From Streptococcus oricebi (lineage in GTDB: Bacteria; Bacillota; Bacilli; Lactobacillales; Streptococcaceae): a stretch of 64,000 nt of DNA. Below, in pieces: positions 45,763-53,769 of the stretch (positions within the stretch are counted from its first letter, which is position 1; every line of letters begins with the position of its first letter). The DNA lies in assembly GCF_017883985.1 (NCBI RefSeq), contig NZ_PRDG01000001.1, forward strand, positions 110,182 to 174,181, given 5' to 3'. Made by a program: the position numbers and the translations under genes. A model generated the notes under the pieces. The model saw only the letters and a list, made by a program, of their open reading frames with translations. It was not told where the DNA came from and did no database searches.

Positions 45763-46549
45763 TTGTCCCTAACTTAGCCTTGGCTTGCTGGACAATAAAG
45801 AGTTGGGGATTCTCGGTAGCTAGGTCTTGATAAAGTTGCCTTGCCCTAGCTAATTCTCCTTTCAACTCTGCATTGACGGCGCGAAAATAGCTATATTGCA
45901 ACTGGTGGAGGCGATAAGCGCTTTTCTTATCCTCGTAAAAATCGTTGGGAACCTTAGCAAAAAGTAAATCACAGGCCGCTTTGATTCCTGCTAGAACTTC
46001 TTCATTAGCAGCGGAGAGTTGTGAAAGCTGCTCTAAACGCTGCTCCAAATCAACTGGGCGCCCTTGCTGCATATCCAAAAGAAGGCGAAACTTGTAGGCA
46101 TTCAAAGCAAAAGCTTCTGTCCTCTTAGTCAGCCTATGGGGCAGGGCAATCCTTGATAATCTTTCTTCTGCCTGCTGCAATTTCCCCTGAATATAGTCTA
46201 AGTCCACCTGCCCAAGCTGGTAAATAAACTTAGCCTTCTTGCTGAGACTCTGAGCCAACTTAGTGGCATTTAGATAATCCTGATAAACATGGATATTGAT
46301 AGCATCGAGTAGCATATATATAAAAGAAAACTGATAAAGAGCGCTAATCAACCAGAAAAGAAGGATAATCAGTAAACTATAAATCCAAAATTCCAGCTGC
46401 CAGACATCATCAAGTAGCCAAACCAAGGCGGCTTCTATCATCAAGACAAGTAAGAGCAGGACGGTTCTTTGCCTAACAATTTGCTTATAGTTTCTTTCTT
46501 TATTTTTACTAGCCAGCCAGCGACTGGCCTTGGTGAAAAAATTTACCAT
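45758..46549 (-). CDS. Membrane protein with two N-terminal helices and a helical repeat domain
   Basis: The 263-residue protein has two membrane segments (LLLLVLMIEAALVWLL and YSLLIILLFWLISALYQF) and a C-terminal helical, TPR-like region (ARQLYQDLATENPQLFIVQQ). Homologues of this layout are common in streptococci as hypothetical proteins. It lies 19 nt after the HAD gene and is likely co-expressed. Function unknown. Confidence 0.7.
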   Translation of the reverse strand: MVNFFTKASRWLASKNKERNYKQIVRQRTVLLLLVLMIEAALVWLLDDVWQLEFWIYSLLIILLFWLISALYQFSFIYMLLDAINIHVYQDYLNATKLAQSLSKKAKFIYQLGQVDLDYIQGKLQQAEERLSRIALPHRLTKRTEAFALNAYKFRLLLDMQQGRPVDLEQRLEQLSQLSAANEEVLAGIKAACDLLFAKVPNDFYEDKKSAYRLHQLQYSYFRAVNAELKGELARARQLYQDLATENPQLFIVQQAKAKLGTM

Positions 46550-46568
46550 AGCATTTAACCTTCCTTAT

Positions 46569-47270
46569 TTATTGTAAGCCAGTTAATAAGTCTAATATTT
46601 GGTCATAGTTTTGGACTGTATAGGTCGGTTTAATCTCGCTTTGATTAGACGAAGCGGCTGGATTGTACCAAAGGGTATCAATCTGGGCCCTATTTCCTCC
46701 TGCTATATCGGCTGTCAGGGAATCACCAATCATCAGGGCCCGACTAGGATCGAACTGCTTAATTTTCTTAGCTATCTTTTCATAAAAAAGTTTTTCAGGC
46801 TTTTGACTAGCTAGCTCCTCTGAGATAAAGATGTCTGTAAAATAGCTGGCTAGACCAGAAGCCGCTAGGCGGCCTCTTTGAATGGGAGCCAAACCATTGG
46901 TTGCCGCATAGAGATCATAGCCCAAGTCTATCAAAGAATCCAGCAAGTGGTGGGCAGCCGGATAGGTCTGCCCCTGCTGGGAGAGATAGTGCTGATAGCG
47001 CTCCGCCAGATAGGAGCCATCTTTTTCAAGGCCGAAATGGGCAAAGAGACGAGCAAAACGACTCTCTACCAGTTCTGCTTTACTGATTTTCCCCTGCTCT
47101 AGTTGGCGCCAGAGCCCTTGATTCATGGGAATATAGTAAGCCTTGTAAGCTTGGATGTCCGATACCCGCTCCTCTTCTAAGAGCTGGGTCAGGGCCACAT
47201 CTTCTGCCGCTCCAAAGTCCAGTAAGGTGTGGTCCAAGTCGAAAAGTAAATACTGATAAGTCAAGCTCAT
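46569..47270 (-). CDS. YjjG family HAD nucleotidase
   Basis: The 233-residue HAD hydrolase has motif I FDLDHTLLDF, motif II AATNG, and motif III/IV MIGDSLTADIAGG, with the alpha-helical C1 cap of YjjG. These enzymes remove phosphate from non-canonical pyrimidine nucleotides. AAGGAAG precedes the ATG. Confidence 0.9.
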   Translation of the reverse strand: MSLTYQYLLFDLDHTLLDFGAAEDVALTQLLEEERVSDIQAYKAYYIPMNQGLWRQLEQGKISKAELVESRFARLFAHFGLEKDGSYLAERYQHYLSQQGQTYPAAHHLLDSLIDLGYDLYAATNGLAPIQRGRLAASGLASYFTDIFISEELASQKPEKLFYEKIAKKIKQFDPSRALMIGDSLTADIAGGNRAQIDTLWYNPAASSNQSEIKPTYTVQNYDQILDLLTGLQ

Positions 47271-47535
47271 AAACTTCCTTTCTAGTCTGGCTGGCTAGGC
47301 TGATGGCTAGAGCCCTCTTGTGTTTCTCCTGCTAATCACTGAAATGAATTTGCCAACCCTAGGAGACTACTTGTCCCTATTATATCATAAAAAAAGAGGC
47401 TGAGACAGGAGTCTCCAACCTCTACAACTACGATGCCTCTACCCAAGGAAGTCCTTGAGCCAGTATCAAGAGACTGGGAAATTTTTAGGAAAGTTCCCAG
47501 CCCCTGATATATCTAATATCTCGGTCTGAGGATAA
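47271..47535. other. Non-coding gap with hairpins
   Basis: Two imperfect stem-loops are seen: GAGGCTGAGAC with its partner near 47420, and GACTGGGAA/TTCCCAGC near 47470-47500, just downstream of the coiled-coil gene. No gene or known repeat family recognised. Confidence 0.35.
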
Positions 47536-47913
47536 CTAGATTCCCTTTTCTTCTCTTTGTTTTTTCCAAAATTGTTCTTTTTGGTAATAAATGTAGCTGC
47601 GTTCTTCTTCTAGCCGATACTTTTCAGCTTCTAGGTCAGCCATACTTTCCTGGTAGCCTTCCTCATTGTCTAGCATGGCCTTGCGATGGGCGGTCTTATC
47701 AAAATAAGCCGAGCGATCGTCACCGGTACTGGTCTCAAAACGCTCGATTGAATTGATAATATCATGGAAGATTTCGTCGACCTGGTCGTGCAAGTCCTTA
47801 GCTAAATCGAGGTGCTTATTGATTTCTCTTAGCTCCGCCTTACATCTAGCCTCCTTGGCTAAGAGGGCCTCCCAGCTTTCATTTATGGCTTTTTCCTGAT
47901 GATTATAACTCAT
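47536..47913 (-). CDS. Coiled-coil protein, paralogue of the upstream gene
   Basis: The 125-residue charged, helical protein has no signal peptide. Its C-terminal block LEAEKYRLEEERSYIYYQKE is shared with the protein at 47935-48321, as is the central IIN-IE segment, so the two arose by duplication. Size and tandem order recall the small helper proteins of type VII LXG toxins (DUF3958-like), but no LXG toxin gene follows. The family is not assigned with confidence. Confidence 0.6.
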   Translation of the reverse strand: MSYNHQEKAINESWEALLAKEARCKAELREINKHLDLAKDLHDQVDEIFHDIINSIERFETSTGDDRSAYFDKTAHRKAMLDNEEGYQESMADLEAEKYRLEEERSYIYYQKEQFWKKQREEKGI

Positions 47914-47934
47914 GAACTTACCTCACTATCTCTT

Positions 47935-48321
47935 TTACTTGTTTTTTAACTCCATTAAAAACTTCTCTTTTCGATAGCGTAAATATCCCTGTTCTTCCTC
48001 TAAACGATACTTCTCGGACTCTAGCATGGTCCGGTTCTTCTGATACTTGTCCTCGGCCTCTGCAAGCATCTCTAGGTGCTCCTGCCTTTGGGGACTTTCT
48101 AGATAATTCTGTCCCTGCATCTTGGCTAGCTCTTCTAGATTTTTAATCATTTCCAAAAAGAAATCCTGATACTTGTGATAGAGGCTAGTGTGCATAGACA
48201 GGTGCTTGTCCAACTCCCATAAGCGACGCTGATAAAGTTCTTCCTCTTGACCAAAGACTGCTAAAATCTCCTCTACAAGCCCTTCTTGACTAGGGCTATC
48301 CTTCTCTAAATTCTCTAGCAT
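47935..48321 (-). CDS. Coiled-coil protein, paralogue of the downstream gene
   Basis: The 128-residue helical protein contains LWELDKHLSMHTSLYHKYQD and the shared C-terminal block LESEKYRLEEEQGYLRYRKE. GAGGTGG precedes the ATG. Separated from its paralogue by 21 nt, so they form one operon. Function unknown; see the paralogue for a possible link to type VII secretion. Confidence 0.6.
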   Translation of the reverse strand: MLENLEKDSPSQEGLVEEILAVFGQEEELYQRRLWELDKHLSMHTSLYHKYQDFFLEMIKNLEELAKMQGQNYLESPQRQEHLEMLAEAEDKYQKNRTMLESEKYRLEEEQGYLRYRKEKFLMELKNK

Positions 48322-48648
48322 CTAACCACCTCACTTCTCCATTATAACACAAGTCGCCCACTTCTTCAGTAGAAAAACAAAACTCCAAAGCCCAAAGGCT
48401 CTGAAACACTGTTTGAAACTTAAGGTGACCGCCAATAATGTTTAGGTCAGGCTGGGAGTTCATACCAGCAATAATCGGTTTAGCCTTTTCAATCAGTTGG
48501 CGAACATGGTCCAACAGCGGGGAAGCTTGATGGGCTTCCTTATTTTCCCAGACTTCCAAAACATAGACCGCATTTGCTTCTTCTGGATTGCGACTAATCA
48601 GGTAAGTATAACAGCCTGCTAGACCTTTCATGCTTTCAACAGTTTCTA
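48296..48648 (-). pseudogene. Antibiotic biosynthesis monooxygenase (ABM) domain gene, 5' end lost at an IS end
   Basis: The readable part, from about LETVESMKGLAGCYTYLISR through VYVLEVWENKEAHQASPLLD, is a typical ABM/YgiN domain, but its first ~20 residues are missing. At the break lies an ISL3-type end (48649-48672). The frame continues into that end and an ATG there is likely artificial. A C-terminal extension runs into the next gene. Confidence 0.65.
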
Positions 48649-48672
48649 GGCTTATTGTCAACTGTAGCGGGT
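48649..48672 (+). mobile_element. Solo ISL3-type terminal repeat
   Basis: The 24 nt (GGCTTATTGTCAACTG then TAGCGGGT) differ at two positions from the complement of 31594-31617. The interior of the element would have been to the right, but no transposase remains. Confidence 0.6.
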
Positions 48673-48691
48673 GACGAAAAACCAAATATCA

Positions 48692-48740
48692 AAAGAGCCT
48701 TGAGCTACCTAAAGGGTCCAGCTCAAAGCTCTCATTTTTT
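48692..48740 (-). terminator. Second copy of the 41-nt terminator hairpin
   Basis: 48692-48732 equals 11081-11121 base for base. It has a T-run on the plus strand and follows the DUF3272 stop on the minus strand. Confidence 0.75.
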
Positions 48741-48926
48741 GTCCTTGAATTGCTTATCAATCGAATCTACTAGCTTGCCCATTACATAGCTCAACTGTAA
48801 ATTTCTAAGGATTAAAAAAGCACAGAAAATCGCTATAAAATAACGTCCTTGCATGAATGATTCGTTAAAAAAATAGGTTTGCAGGGCCGTAAAAAAGGCC
48901 ATGGTAAAAAATTGTCGTCTGTTCAT
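48732..48926 (-). CDS. DUF3272 family small membrane protein
   Basis: The 64-residue protein (MNRRQFFTMAFFTALQTYFF) has one or two hydrophobic stretches and a charged end. Small proteins of this kind lie next to dnaX in other streptococci. The ATG is 6 nt after a TGTTATACT box with no proper ribosome site, so a leaderless mRNA is likely. Function unknown. Confidence 0.7.
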   Translation of the reverse strand: MNRRQFFTMAFFTALQTYFFNESFMQGRYFIAIFCAFLILRNLQLSYVMGKLVDSIDKQFKDKK

Positions 48927-48932
48927 ACCTAA

Positions 48933-48941
48933 AGTATAACA
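48933..48941 (-). promoter_or_regulatory. Extended -10 promoter directly in front of the DUF3272 gene
   Basis: Minus-strand TGTTATACT, then TTAGGT and the ATG. Confidence 0.55.
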
Positions 48942-49091
48942 TATATTTGCGAAACTTCCAAAATATTAGTCAATTTTGCAGAAAGTTTATCCAAAAAACT
49001 TGTGGCCAACTAGACCAAAACCAAATATCAGCCAAACCTGCCTCTTAAAAATAAATCAAGCTCCCTAAATACTAGGGAGCCCTTACAAGGA

Positions 49092-50774
49092 CTAATCCTC
49101 TTGAATGGTGATTTGCTGGGCTAGAAAGTCATAGTCTGGGGGAATTAACTCCTCTTCTGGGGCAGGCTCCTCTTGCCTATCTTGCTTAGAGCGATTTTTA
49201 GCTGAAAACTCCGCCCGAATCTGACTCCAATCCGCCTGAGAAATGGCTAAAATCTCCGGTGAAAAGCCCGCCACCTTGCTTAGGATATTGCCAAACATGG
49301 TATTGAGATTATCCCTTTTCATGGTTTGTCCGGCATTAAAGTTGGACTCAAAGGCCAGGATTGCATGGCCCTCATTGGCTGCCACAGGCTGGGAGCCCGT
49401 CAGAAGGGCCCGATCAGCCCCAACCAAACTTTCAATCACTTCGGCCCAGGCATTCTGCAACTTAATCAAGTTAGAACGAGCCAAGTCAGGATTTTCAACC
49501 GCCTCTTGTAAAATAGCATCCACCTTGGCCCTATCCACCTTATACTCCTTATTGGAACGTTGATTGCCAGGATTGGACTTGCTAGCCTTACTCGCTGGCT
49601 GAACACCTGCTTGCTTGAGCTGGGATAATTCTGCCTTGAGACTGGCCAGTTCTTCTTTGAGACCAGCCAATTCCTTTACAAGCTCCTCCGATAAAGGTTG
49701 ACTGTTAGCTACTGCCTCCTCGGCCAAACGCAGGGTCATCATTTCAGCATAAATTTTGGGCTGTAAACTCTGTTTAATACTGGCCAGACTAGCTGTTGCC
49801 TGGTCAATCATAGCTAGGATTTGACCTTGAGGGGCAGCTAGATTGGCTGAAAAAATAGGGCTATGGTGACTATTTTCTCCGCCGGCCTGAACAATCAAAA
49901 GGTCTCGCAAATATTGCAACAAATCTGTTACAAAACGAGTCATATTTTTCCCGCTATCAAAAATCAAGTCCAGTTTTTCCAAGGCCTGGCTCCTGTCTTG
50001 CTTGAGCAGGGCCTCTACATAATAATCCAGGGCTTCTAAACTAATAGAGCCAGTGATTTCCTCAGCCACCGCTAGAGTTAATTCCTGATTTTGACTGAGA
50101 CTAAGGGCCTGGTCCAAGATAGAAAGTGCATCCCGCATACCCCCTTCGGCCTGACGGGCAATCATGGATAAGGCCGCTGTTTCAGCCTTGATTTTCTCCT
50201 TATCCAAGATATAGGCCAAGTGTTCTTCAATAGCCTTGGTCTTAATCGCCTTAAACTCAAAACGTTGGACCCGAGAAAGAATGGTAGCCGGAATCTTATG
50301 CAATTCTGTTGTTGCTAGGATAAAGACCACATTTTCTGTCGGCTCCTCCAGGGTCTTTAAGAGGGCATTAAAGGCTCCCGTTGAGAGCATGTGGACCTCA
50401 TCAATGATATAAACCTTATGGGGGGCCAAACTAGGAGCATAGGTCGACTTATCCCGAATATCTCGAATTTCATCAACCCCATTGTTTGATGCTGCATCAA
50501 TCTCAATGACATCTTCTAGACTACCCTCTGTAATGGCCTGGCAAATATAGCAGTCATTGCAAGGCTCGCCATTCTTTTGATTGGGACAGTTCATGGCCTT
50601 GGCAAAAATCTTGGCCACACTAGTCTTACCAGTTCCCCGAGGTCCTGAAAATAGATAGGCATGACTGATTTTATTTTCTTCAACCGCCTGACGCAGGGTA
50701 GTCGCCACCACTTCCTGGCCTACCAACTGCCCAAAGGTCTGGCTACGGTATTTTCGATATAGAGCCTGATACAT
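49092..50774 (-). CDS. dnaX: DNA polymerase III subunit gamma/tau
   Basis: The 560-residue clamp-loader ATPase has Walker A GPRGTGKTSVAKIF, the zinc module CPNQKNGEPCNDCYIC, Walker B IDEVHMLS, the SRC-like LSRVQRFEF and the tau-like C-terminal part. AAG-rich regions are present but no clear programmed frameshift signal was found. The ATG overlaps the stop of the fRMsr gene (1 nt), so they are co-translated. Confidence 0.96.
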   Translation of the reverse strand: MYQALYRKYRSQTFGQLVGQEVVATTLRQAVEENKISHAYLFSGPRGTGKTSVAKIFAKAMNCPNQKNGEPCNDCYICQAITEGSLEDVIEIDAASNNGVDEIRDIRDKSTYAPSLAPHKVYIIDEVHMLSTGAFNALLKTLEEPTENVVFILATTELHKIPATILSRVQRFEFKAIKTKAIEEHLAYILDKEKIKAETAALSMIARQAEGGMRDALSILDQALSLSQNQELTLAVAEEITGSISLEALDYYVEALLKQDRSQALEKLDLIFDSGKNMTRFVTDLLQYLRDLLIVQAGGENSHHSPIFSANLAAPQGQILAMIDQATASLASIKQSLQPKIYAEMMTLRLAEEAVANSQPLSEELVKELAGLKEELASLKAELSQLKQAGVQPASKASKSNPGNQRSNKEYKVDRAKVDAILQEAVENPDLARSNLIKLQNAWAEVIESLVGADRALLTGSQPVAANEGHAILAFESNFNAGQTMKRDNLNTMFGNILSKVAGFSPEILAISQADWSQIRAEFSAKNRSKQDRQEEPAPEEELIPPDYDFLAQQITIQED

Positions 50775-51271
50775 TAAGCTTTCTCCCCAAACATGTTAAA
50801 ATTCCACTCGGTCTTTTGAACCAAGATTTCAACAAACTTTTCTAAATATTCTTGATCAATCTGATCATAATCCGCCAGCACTGACGAATCCAAGTCTAGC
50901 ACACCTAAGAGGGAGCCGTCTTTTAACATGGGCACCACAATCTCACTCTTGGCAGCACTATCGCAAGAAATATAATTGTCGTGCTTGGCCACATCGTCCA
51001 CAATCATGGTCTCTTGCTTACTTGCGACCTCGCCACAGACACCCTTACCTAGGGCGATATGGACACAGGAAACCCCACCCTGAAAAGGCCCCAGGATTAA
51101 CTCTTGGCCATCATAAAGATAAAAACCAGTAAAAACCGACTGGGGCAGAGCTTGATTTAAAAGAGCCGCACTATTGGCCAGATTAGCCAGGGCATTGGAC
51201 TCCCCTTCCAAAAGGGCTTCCAACTGGGCTAGTAATAACTGATAAAGCGAAATTTTTTCTGAATGTGTCAT
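50774..51271 (-). CDS. Free methionine-(R)-sulfoxide reductase (GAF domain)
   Basis: The 165-residue GAF protein has the fRMsr Cys pattern: [19 protein letters not shown] and [16 protein letters not shown]. It reduces free methionine-R-sulfoxide and protects against oxidative damage. The ATG at 51271 (MTHSEKISL) lies 6 nt after a TATAAT, so it is favoured over an upstream start that would read through the promoter. Operon with dnaX, as in other streptococci. Confidence 0.9.
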   Translation of the reverse strand: MTHSEKISLYQLLLAQLEALLEGESNALANLANSAALLNQALPQSVFTGFYLYDGQELILGPFQGGVSCVHIALGKGVCGEVASKQETMIVDDVAKHDNYISCDSAAKSEIVVPMLKDGSLLGVLDLDSSVLADYDQIDQEYLEKFVEILVQKTEWNFNMFGEKA

Positions 51272-51277
51272 GCTACT

Positions 51278-51286
51278 ATTATAACA
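51278..51286 (-). promoter_or_regulatory. Extended -10 promoter directly in front of fRMsr
   Basis: Minus-strand TGTTATAAT, then AGTAGC and the ATG; the T-run of the preceding terminator merges with this promoter. Confidence 0.65.
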
Positions 51287-51287
51287 A

Positions 51288-51312
51288 AAAATCACCCTCA
51301 CGGGTGATTTTT
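51288..51312 (-). terminator. Terminator upstream of fRMsr
   Basis: AAAATCACCC and GGGTGATTTT form a perfect stem. It ends the transcript from the methyltransferase pseudogene operon. Confidence 0.8.
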
Positions 51313-51412
51313 ATTTGCTACGTTTGAAATAGATACTCATAGTCTGAAATGGATTTATCTCACTAGATTTAATAAATTCATTTACCAGTAACAATTAGTA
51401 TAAGAACACAAA

Positions 51413-52027
51413 TTACTCTTTTGCTTTTCCAATCTGGTAATAGACCCAAGTTGGATTTTTTTCAAATCGTAGAACTTGCAGACCTAATTCATTCAAATAA
51501 TTTTTGAAATGTGACAAATCTTTGAACTCCGCTAAATAGTAGCTCACTTTGCTTCATTCGCATGCTAGTACCAGCTGCCCTTCAGGCTGCAAGATCCGCT
51601 TGATTTCTAGCAGAGATTCAGTCAAATCCGTCCAATGAAAATGCGTTTGAAAAGCACAAACAAGGTCAAAACTCTCGCTCTCATAAGCTGTATGGGCGAT
51701 ATCTTTCACCTCAAAATTTATAGTCTTGCTCAACTTTCTGGCTTCGGCTATGGCAGTCTCAGAAATATCTAGACCATAGATTTGAGCGTTTGGAAAAAGC
51801 TGCTTGAGCCGCAGGGTCGAGCGACCATTTCCCACACCAATATCTAAAATCTTTGAAACATCCTGCCGAGGAGTGAAAGACAAGGCCCGGTCAACCATGG
51901 GCAAATAAGCTCTATTCCAAATTTTCATCATCAAACGCCCCACAAACCCCTGAGGGTGTTTGGATTGCTGAAGCAGATAATAAATTGAGAAGGTAAAACA
52001 AATGACTAGAATAAAAATAGGAACCAC
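51413..52027 (-). pseudogene. SAM-dependent methyltransferase, broken by an in-frame TGA
   Basis: The first 157 codons (GTG start, GAGGT upstream) encode an N-terminal membrane helix and a Rossmann methyltransferase (KILDIGVGNGRSTLRL, IYGLDISETAI, SFDLVCAFQTHFHW). After ACE comes TGA at 51554-51556. The same frame then continues for 46 codons (SKVSYYLAEFKDLSHFKNYL to IGKAKE) to a TAA, which supplies the missing C-terminal strands. One nonsense change explains this. Confidence 0.8.
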
Positions 52028-52035
52028 AGTAACCT

Positions 52036-52413
52036 CTACTTTCCGCTAGCTAAAGAATCTACCAAGTACTCTTCATAGTCTTTGACAAAGAGCCGCTGTC
52101 CTTTGGCAATGACGGGCAGACCCTCGCTTTCCAATTTCTTCTTTTGGGCGGAAAGACCACCCGGATATTTGCTGTTGAGCTCGCCGCCCGCTTTAAGGAC
52201 ACGCCAATAGGGCAAATTGTCGTCCTTCCAAGTCAGAACAAGAAGGCCAACGCCCGTTTCAAATGGATTGGTAAACTGAATGCCGCGCTTAGCAGTCATG
52301 TATTCTCGCAAGCTAGCTAGGGTCGAAACCTTACCCGCAGGAATGTGCGCCAGCAAATATTTGTAGTCATCTGGCGGCAAAAAGGCTTCTCTTTTTCGAT
52401 TTCGACTGGACAT
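52036..52413 (-). CDS. Alkyltransferase-like (ATL/MGMT-family) DNA-binding protein without the acceptor Cys
   Basis: The 125-residue protein has the MGMT C-terminal fold (YKYLLAHIPAGKVSTLASL, NPFETGVGLLVL, GGELNSKYPGG). In place of the PCHRV active site it reads PYWRV, so it cannot accept an alkyl group. ATL proteins bind alkylated bases and flag them for excision repair. The ATG at 52413 starts one base after the grpB-like stop. Confidence 0.82.
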   Translation of the reverse strand: MSSRNRKREAFLPPDDYKYLLAHIPAGKVSTLASLREYMTAKRGIQFTNPFETGVGLLVLTWKDDNLPYWRVLKAGGELNSKYPGGLSAQKKKLESEGLPVIAKGQRLFVKDYEEYLVDSLASGK

Positions 52414-52414
52414 A

Positions 52415-52981
52415 TTAGACCTTGTTTTCATATTTATCCTTGTAAATTTTCTTAGCTTTTTGGGTGTATTTTTTGATAAAATCCCCCTTAGCCTCGGTAT
52501 AGGCATCGCGATTGTGCTCATACTGCTTCCAAAGAGCTAGCTTGAGCTGCTCATACTCCTTAGCAATCGCAGTGTGTTCTTTTAGATAATCCCGAAAATA
52601 GAGCTCATCATGGTCACCAGCATAACGGACATGAAGGTGAAAAACCTTGTCTGCAAAGCCAGCTGGCGTGTAACCTTTATTAAAAGACAGTCGCTTCTCG
52701 CTTTCTGACATGAGCAAGTAGCCATTTTGCAGCAAAAGTGTTTTTACTTCCGTCATCTTGGTCTTTGGAGGAATTTCCAAAAGAATATCGACAATGGGCT
52801 TAGCCCAGATAGTGGCAACTGAGGTGCTGCCGATGTGGCTGATACGGCTCACTTGTTCAGGCCTAAAAATCGACAAAAGTCGCACCTTTTCTTTCTCATA
52901 CCAGTCCAACCAGTTGTCATCATGCGGCTCCAAAAAAATCGGAAACAGCTGCCACAATTCCTCCAAAGTCATCTCTTCCAA
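52415..52981 (-). CDS. GrpB/UPF0157 family nucleotidyltransferase-like protein
   Basis: The 188-residue protein has the family core SRISHIGSTSVATIWAKPIVDILLEI (split by its Gly-Ser) and FHLHVRYAGDHDELYFRDYL. The only strong ribosome site, AGGAGG, lies 5 nt before an ATA codon at 52993-52991 that would give the usual ITKALEEMTLEELW start. The annotated TTG (52981) is the nearest accepted start, and an ATG lies at 52972. True initiation is therefore uncertain. Confidence 0.85.
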   Translation of the reverse strand: MEEMTLEELWQLFPIFLEPHDDNWLDWYEKEKVRLLSIFRPEQVSRISHIGSTSVATIWAKPIVDILLEIPPKTKMTEVKTLLLQNGYLLMSESEKRLSFNKGYTPAGFADKVFHLHVRYAGDHDELYFRDYLKEHTAIAKEYEQLKLALWKQYEHNRDAYTEAKGDFIKKYTQKAKKIYKDKYENKV

Positions 52982-53028
52982 TGCTTTTGTTATAGCTTCC
53001 TCCTATCGGTCCTATTATCAGAAATTCT

Positions 53029-53769
53029 TTAAAAATAAAGCAAACCGTAGCAAACCAAGACACTAATAAGACTAAATAGCGAACCAATCAGATAGTACTC
53101 GGCGAAGGACTGGCTTTCAGAAATCTTATTGTAGCGGGCGATAGACTTGGCGGTAAAGACCAGGCCAATGGAGGCATACTGGCCAAAAATCAAGGAAAGG
53201 CCCATAATCAAGCGCTCCAAACGACCAATCATGGCTCCTGCACCTGCAATAGTGTCCTGATTATCCTCTCTAGCTTGATACTTGCTAAAGAAGAGCTTAA
53301 AGATGATATTGACAGGCTTACCAATCAAGGCAAAGAAAAGGAGGGCCTGCAGGACACTCGCAGCACCTTGCAACCACTGGGGATTTTTCTGATTTGCCAG
53401 CAAGAAATAAAGCAGGAAAATGGCCAAGAAATGTAGGATTTGGTCCAAAAGGAAAGCATATTTTTCCAAGTTTCTTCTCTGAACAAAGGCATTACTATGA
53501 AATTTAAGAAAATCAATAGCCACATGGCTGAGCCAGACCAAGAAGAAAAAGAGGAAATTGCTCGGAAAAATCAGGCTCAAGACAAGTAAGGGCAGGCAGA
53601 CAAGGCCTAAATGTAGGATTAAAAAGGGAAGACGTTTGACCTTCAAATCCGCCATTCTCTGACTTTGAAGTTGGAAATCTGATAGAACATGGGCTAGAAG
53701 CACCAAGACTAGGATTGGATTGTGCAAATAAAAATCTGCAAATCCCCAAAAATTAGCTAACATCTTCAT
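53029..53769 (-). CDS. DUF3307 family membrane protein (SatE-like)
   Basis: The 246-residue protein has six to seven membrane segments. The N-terminal block HVLSDFQLQSQRMADLK is the conserved DUF3307 motif. It overlaps the SatD-like gene by 17 nt, so the pair is one unit. In S. mutans satD and satE lie downstream of the ffh region and are linked to acid tolerance; the role here is inferred. Confidence 0.82.
   Translation of the reverse strand: MKMLANFWGFADFYLHNPILVLVLLAHVLSDFQLQSQRMADLKVKRLPFLILHLGLVCLPLLVLSLIFPSNFLFFFLVWLSHVAIDFLKFHSNAFVQRRNLEKYAFLLDQILHFLAIFLLYFLLANQKNPQWLQGAASVLQALLFFALIGKPVNIIFKLFFSKYQAREDNQDTIAGAGAMIGRLERLIMGLSLIFGQYASIGLVFTAKSIARYNKISESQSFAEYYLIGSLFSLISVLVCYGLLYF

Larger units (their letters stand above)
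48678..49030. repeat. 14-bp direct repeats flanking the DUF3272 segment
   Basis: AAAACCAAATATCA is present at 48678-48691 and 49017-49030, 339 bp apart, with the hairpin copy and the small gene between. Confidence 0.7.

Noticed and set aside
49092..50774. Programmed frameshift in dnaX
   Set aside because: No A-rich slippery heptamer with a downstream stem was found that would give a shorter gamma form.
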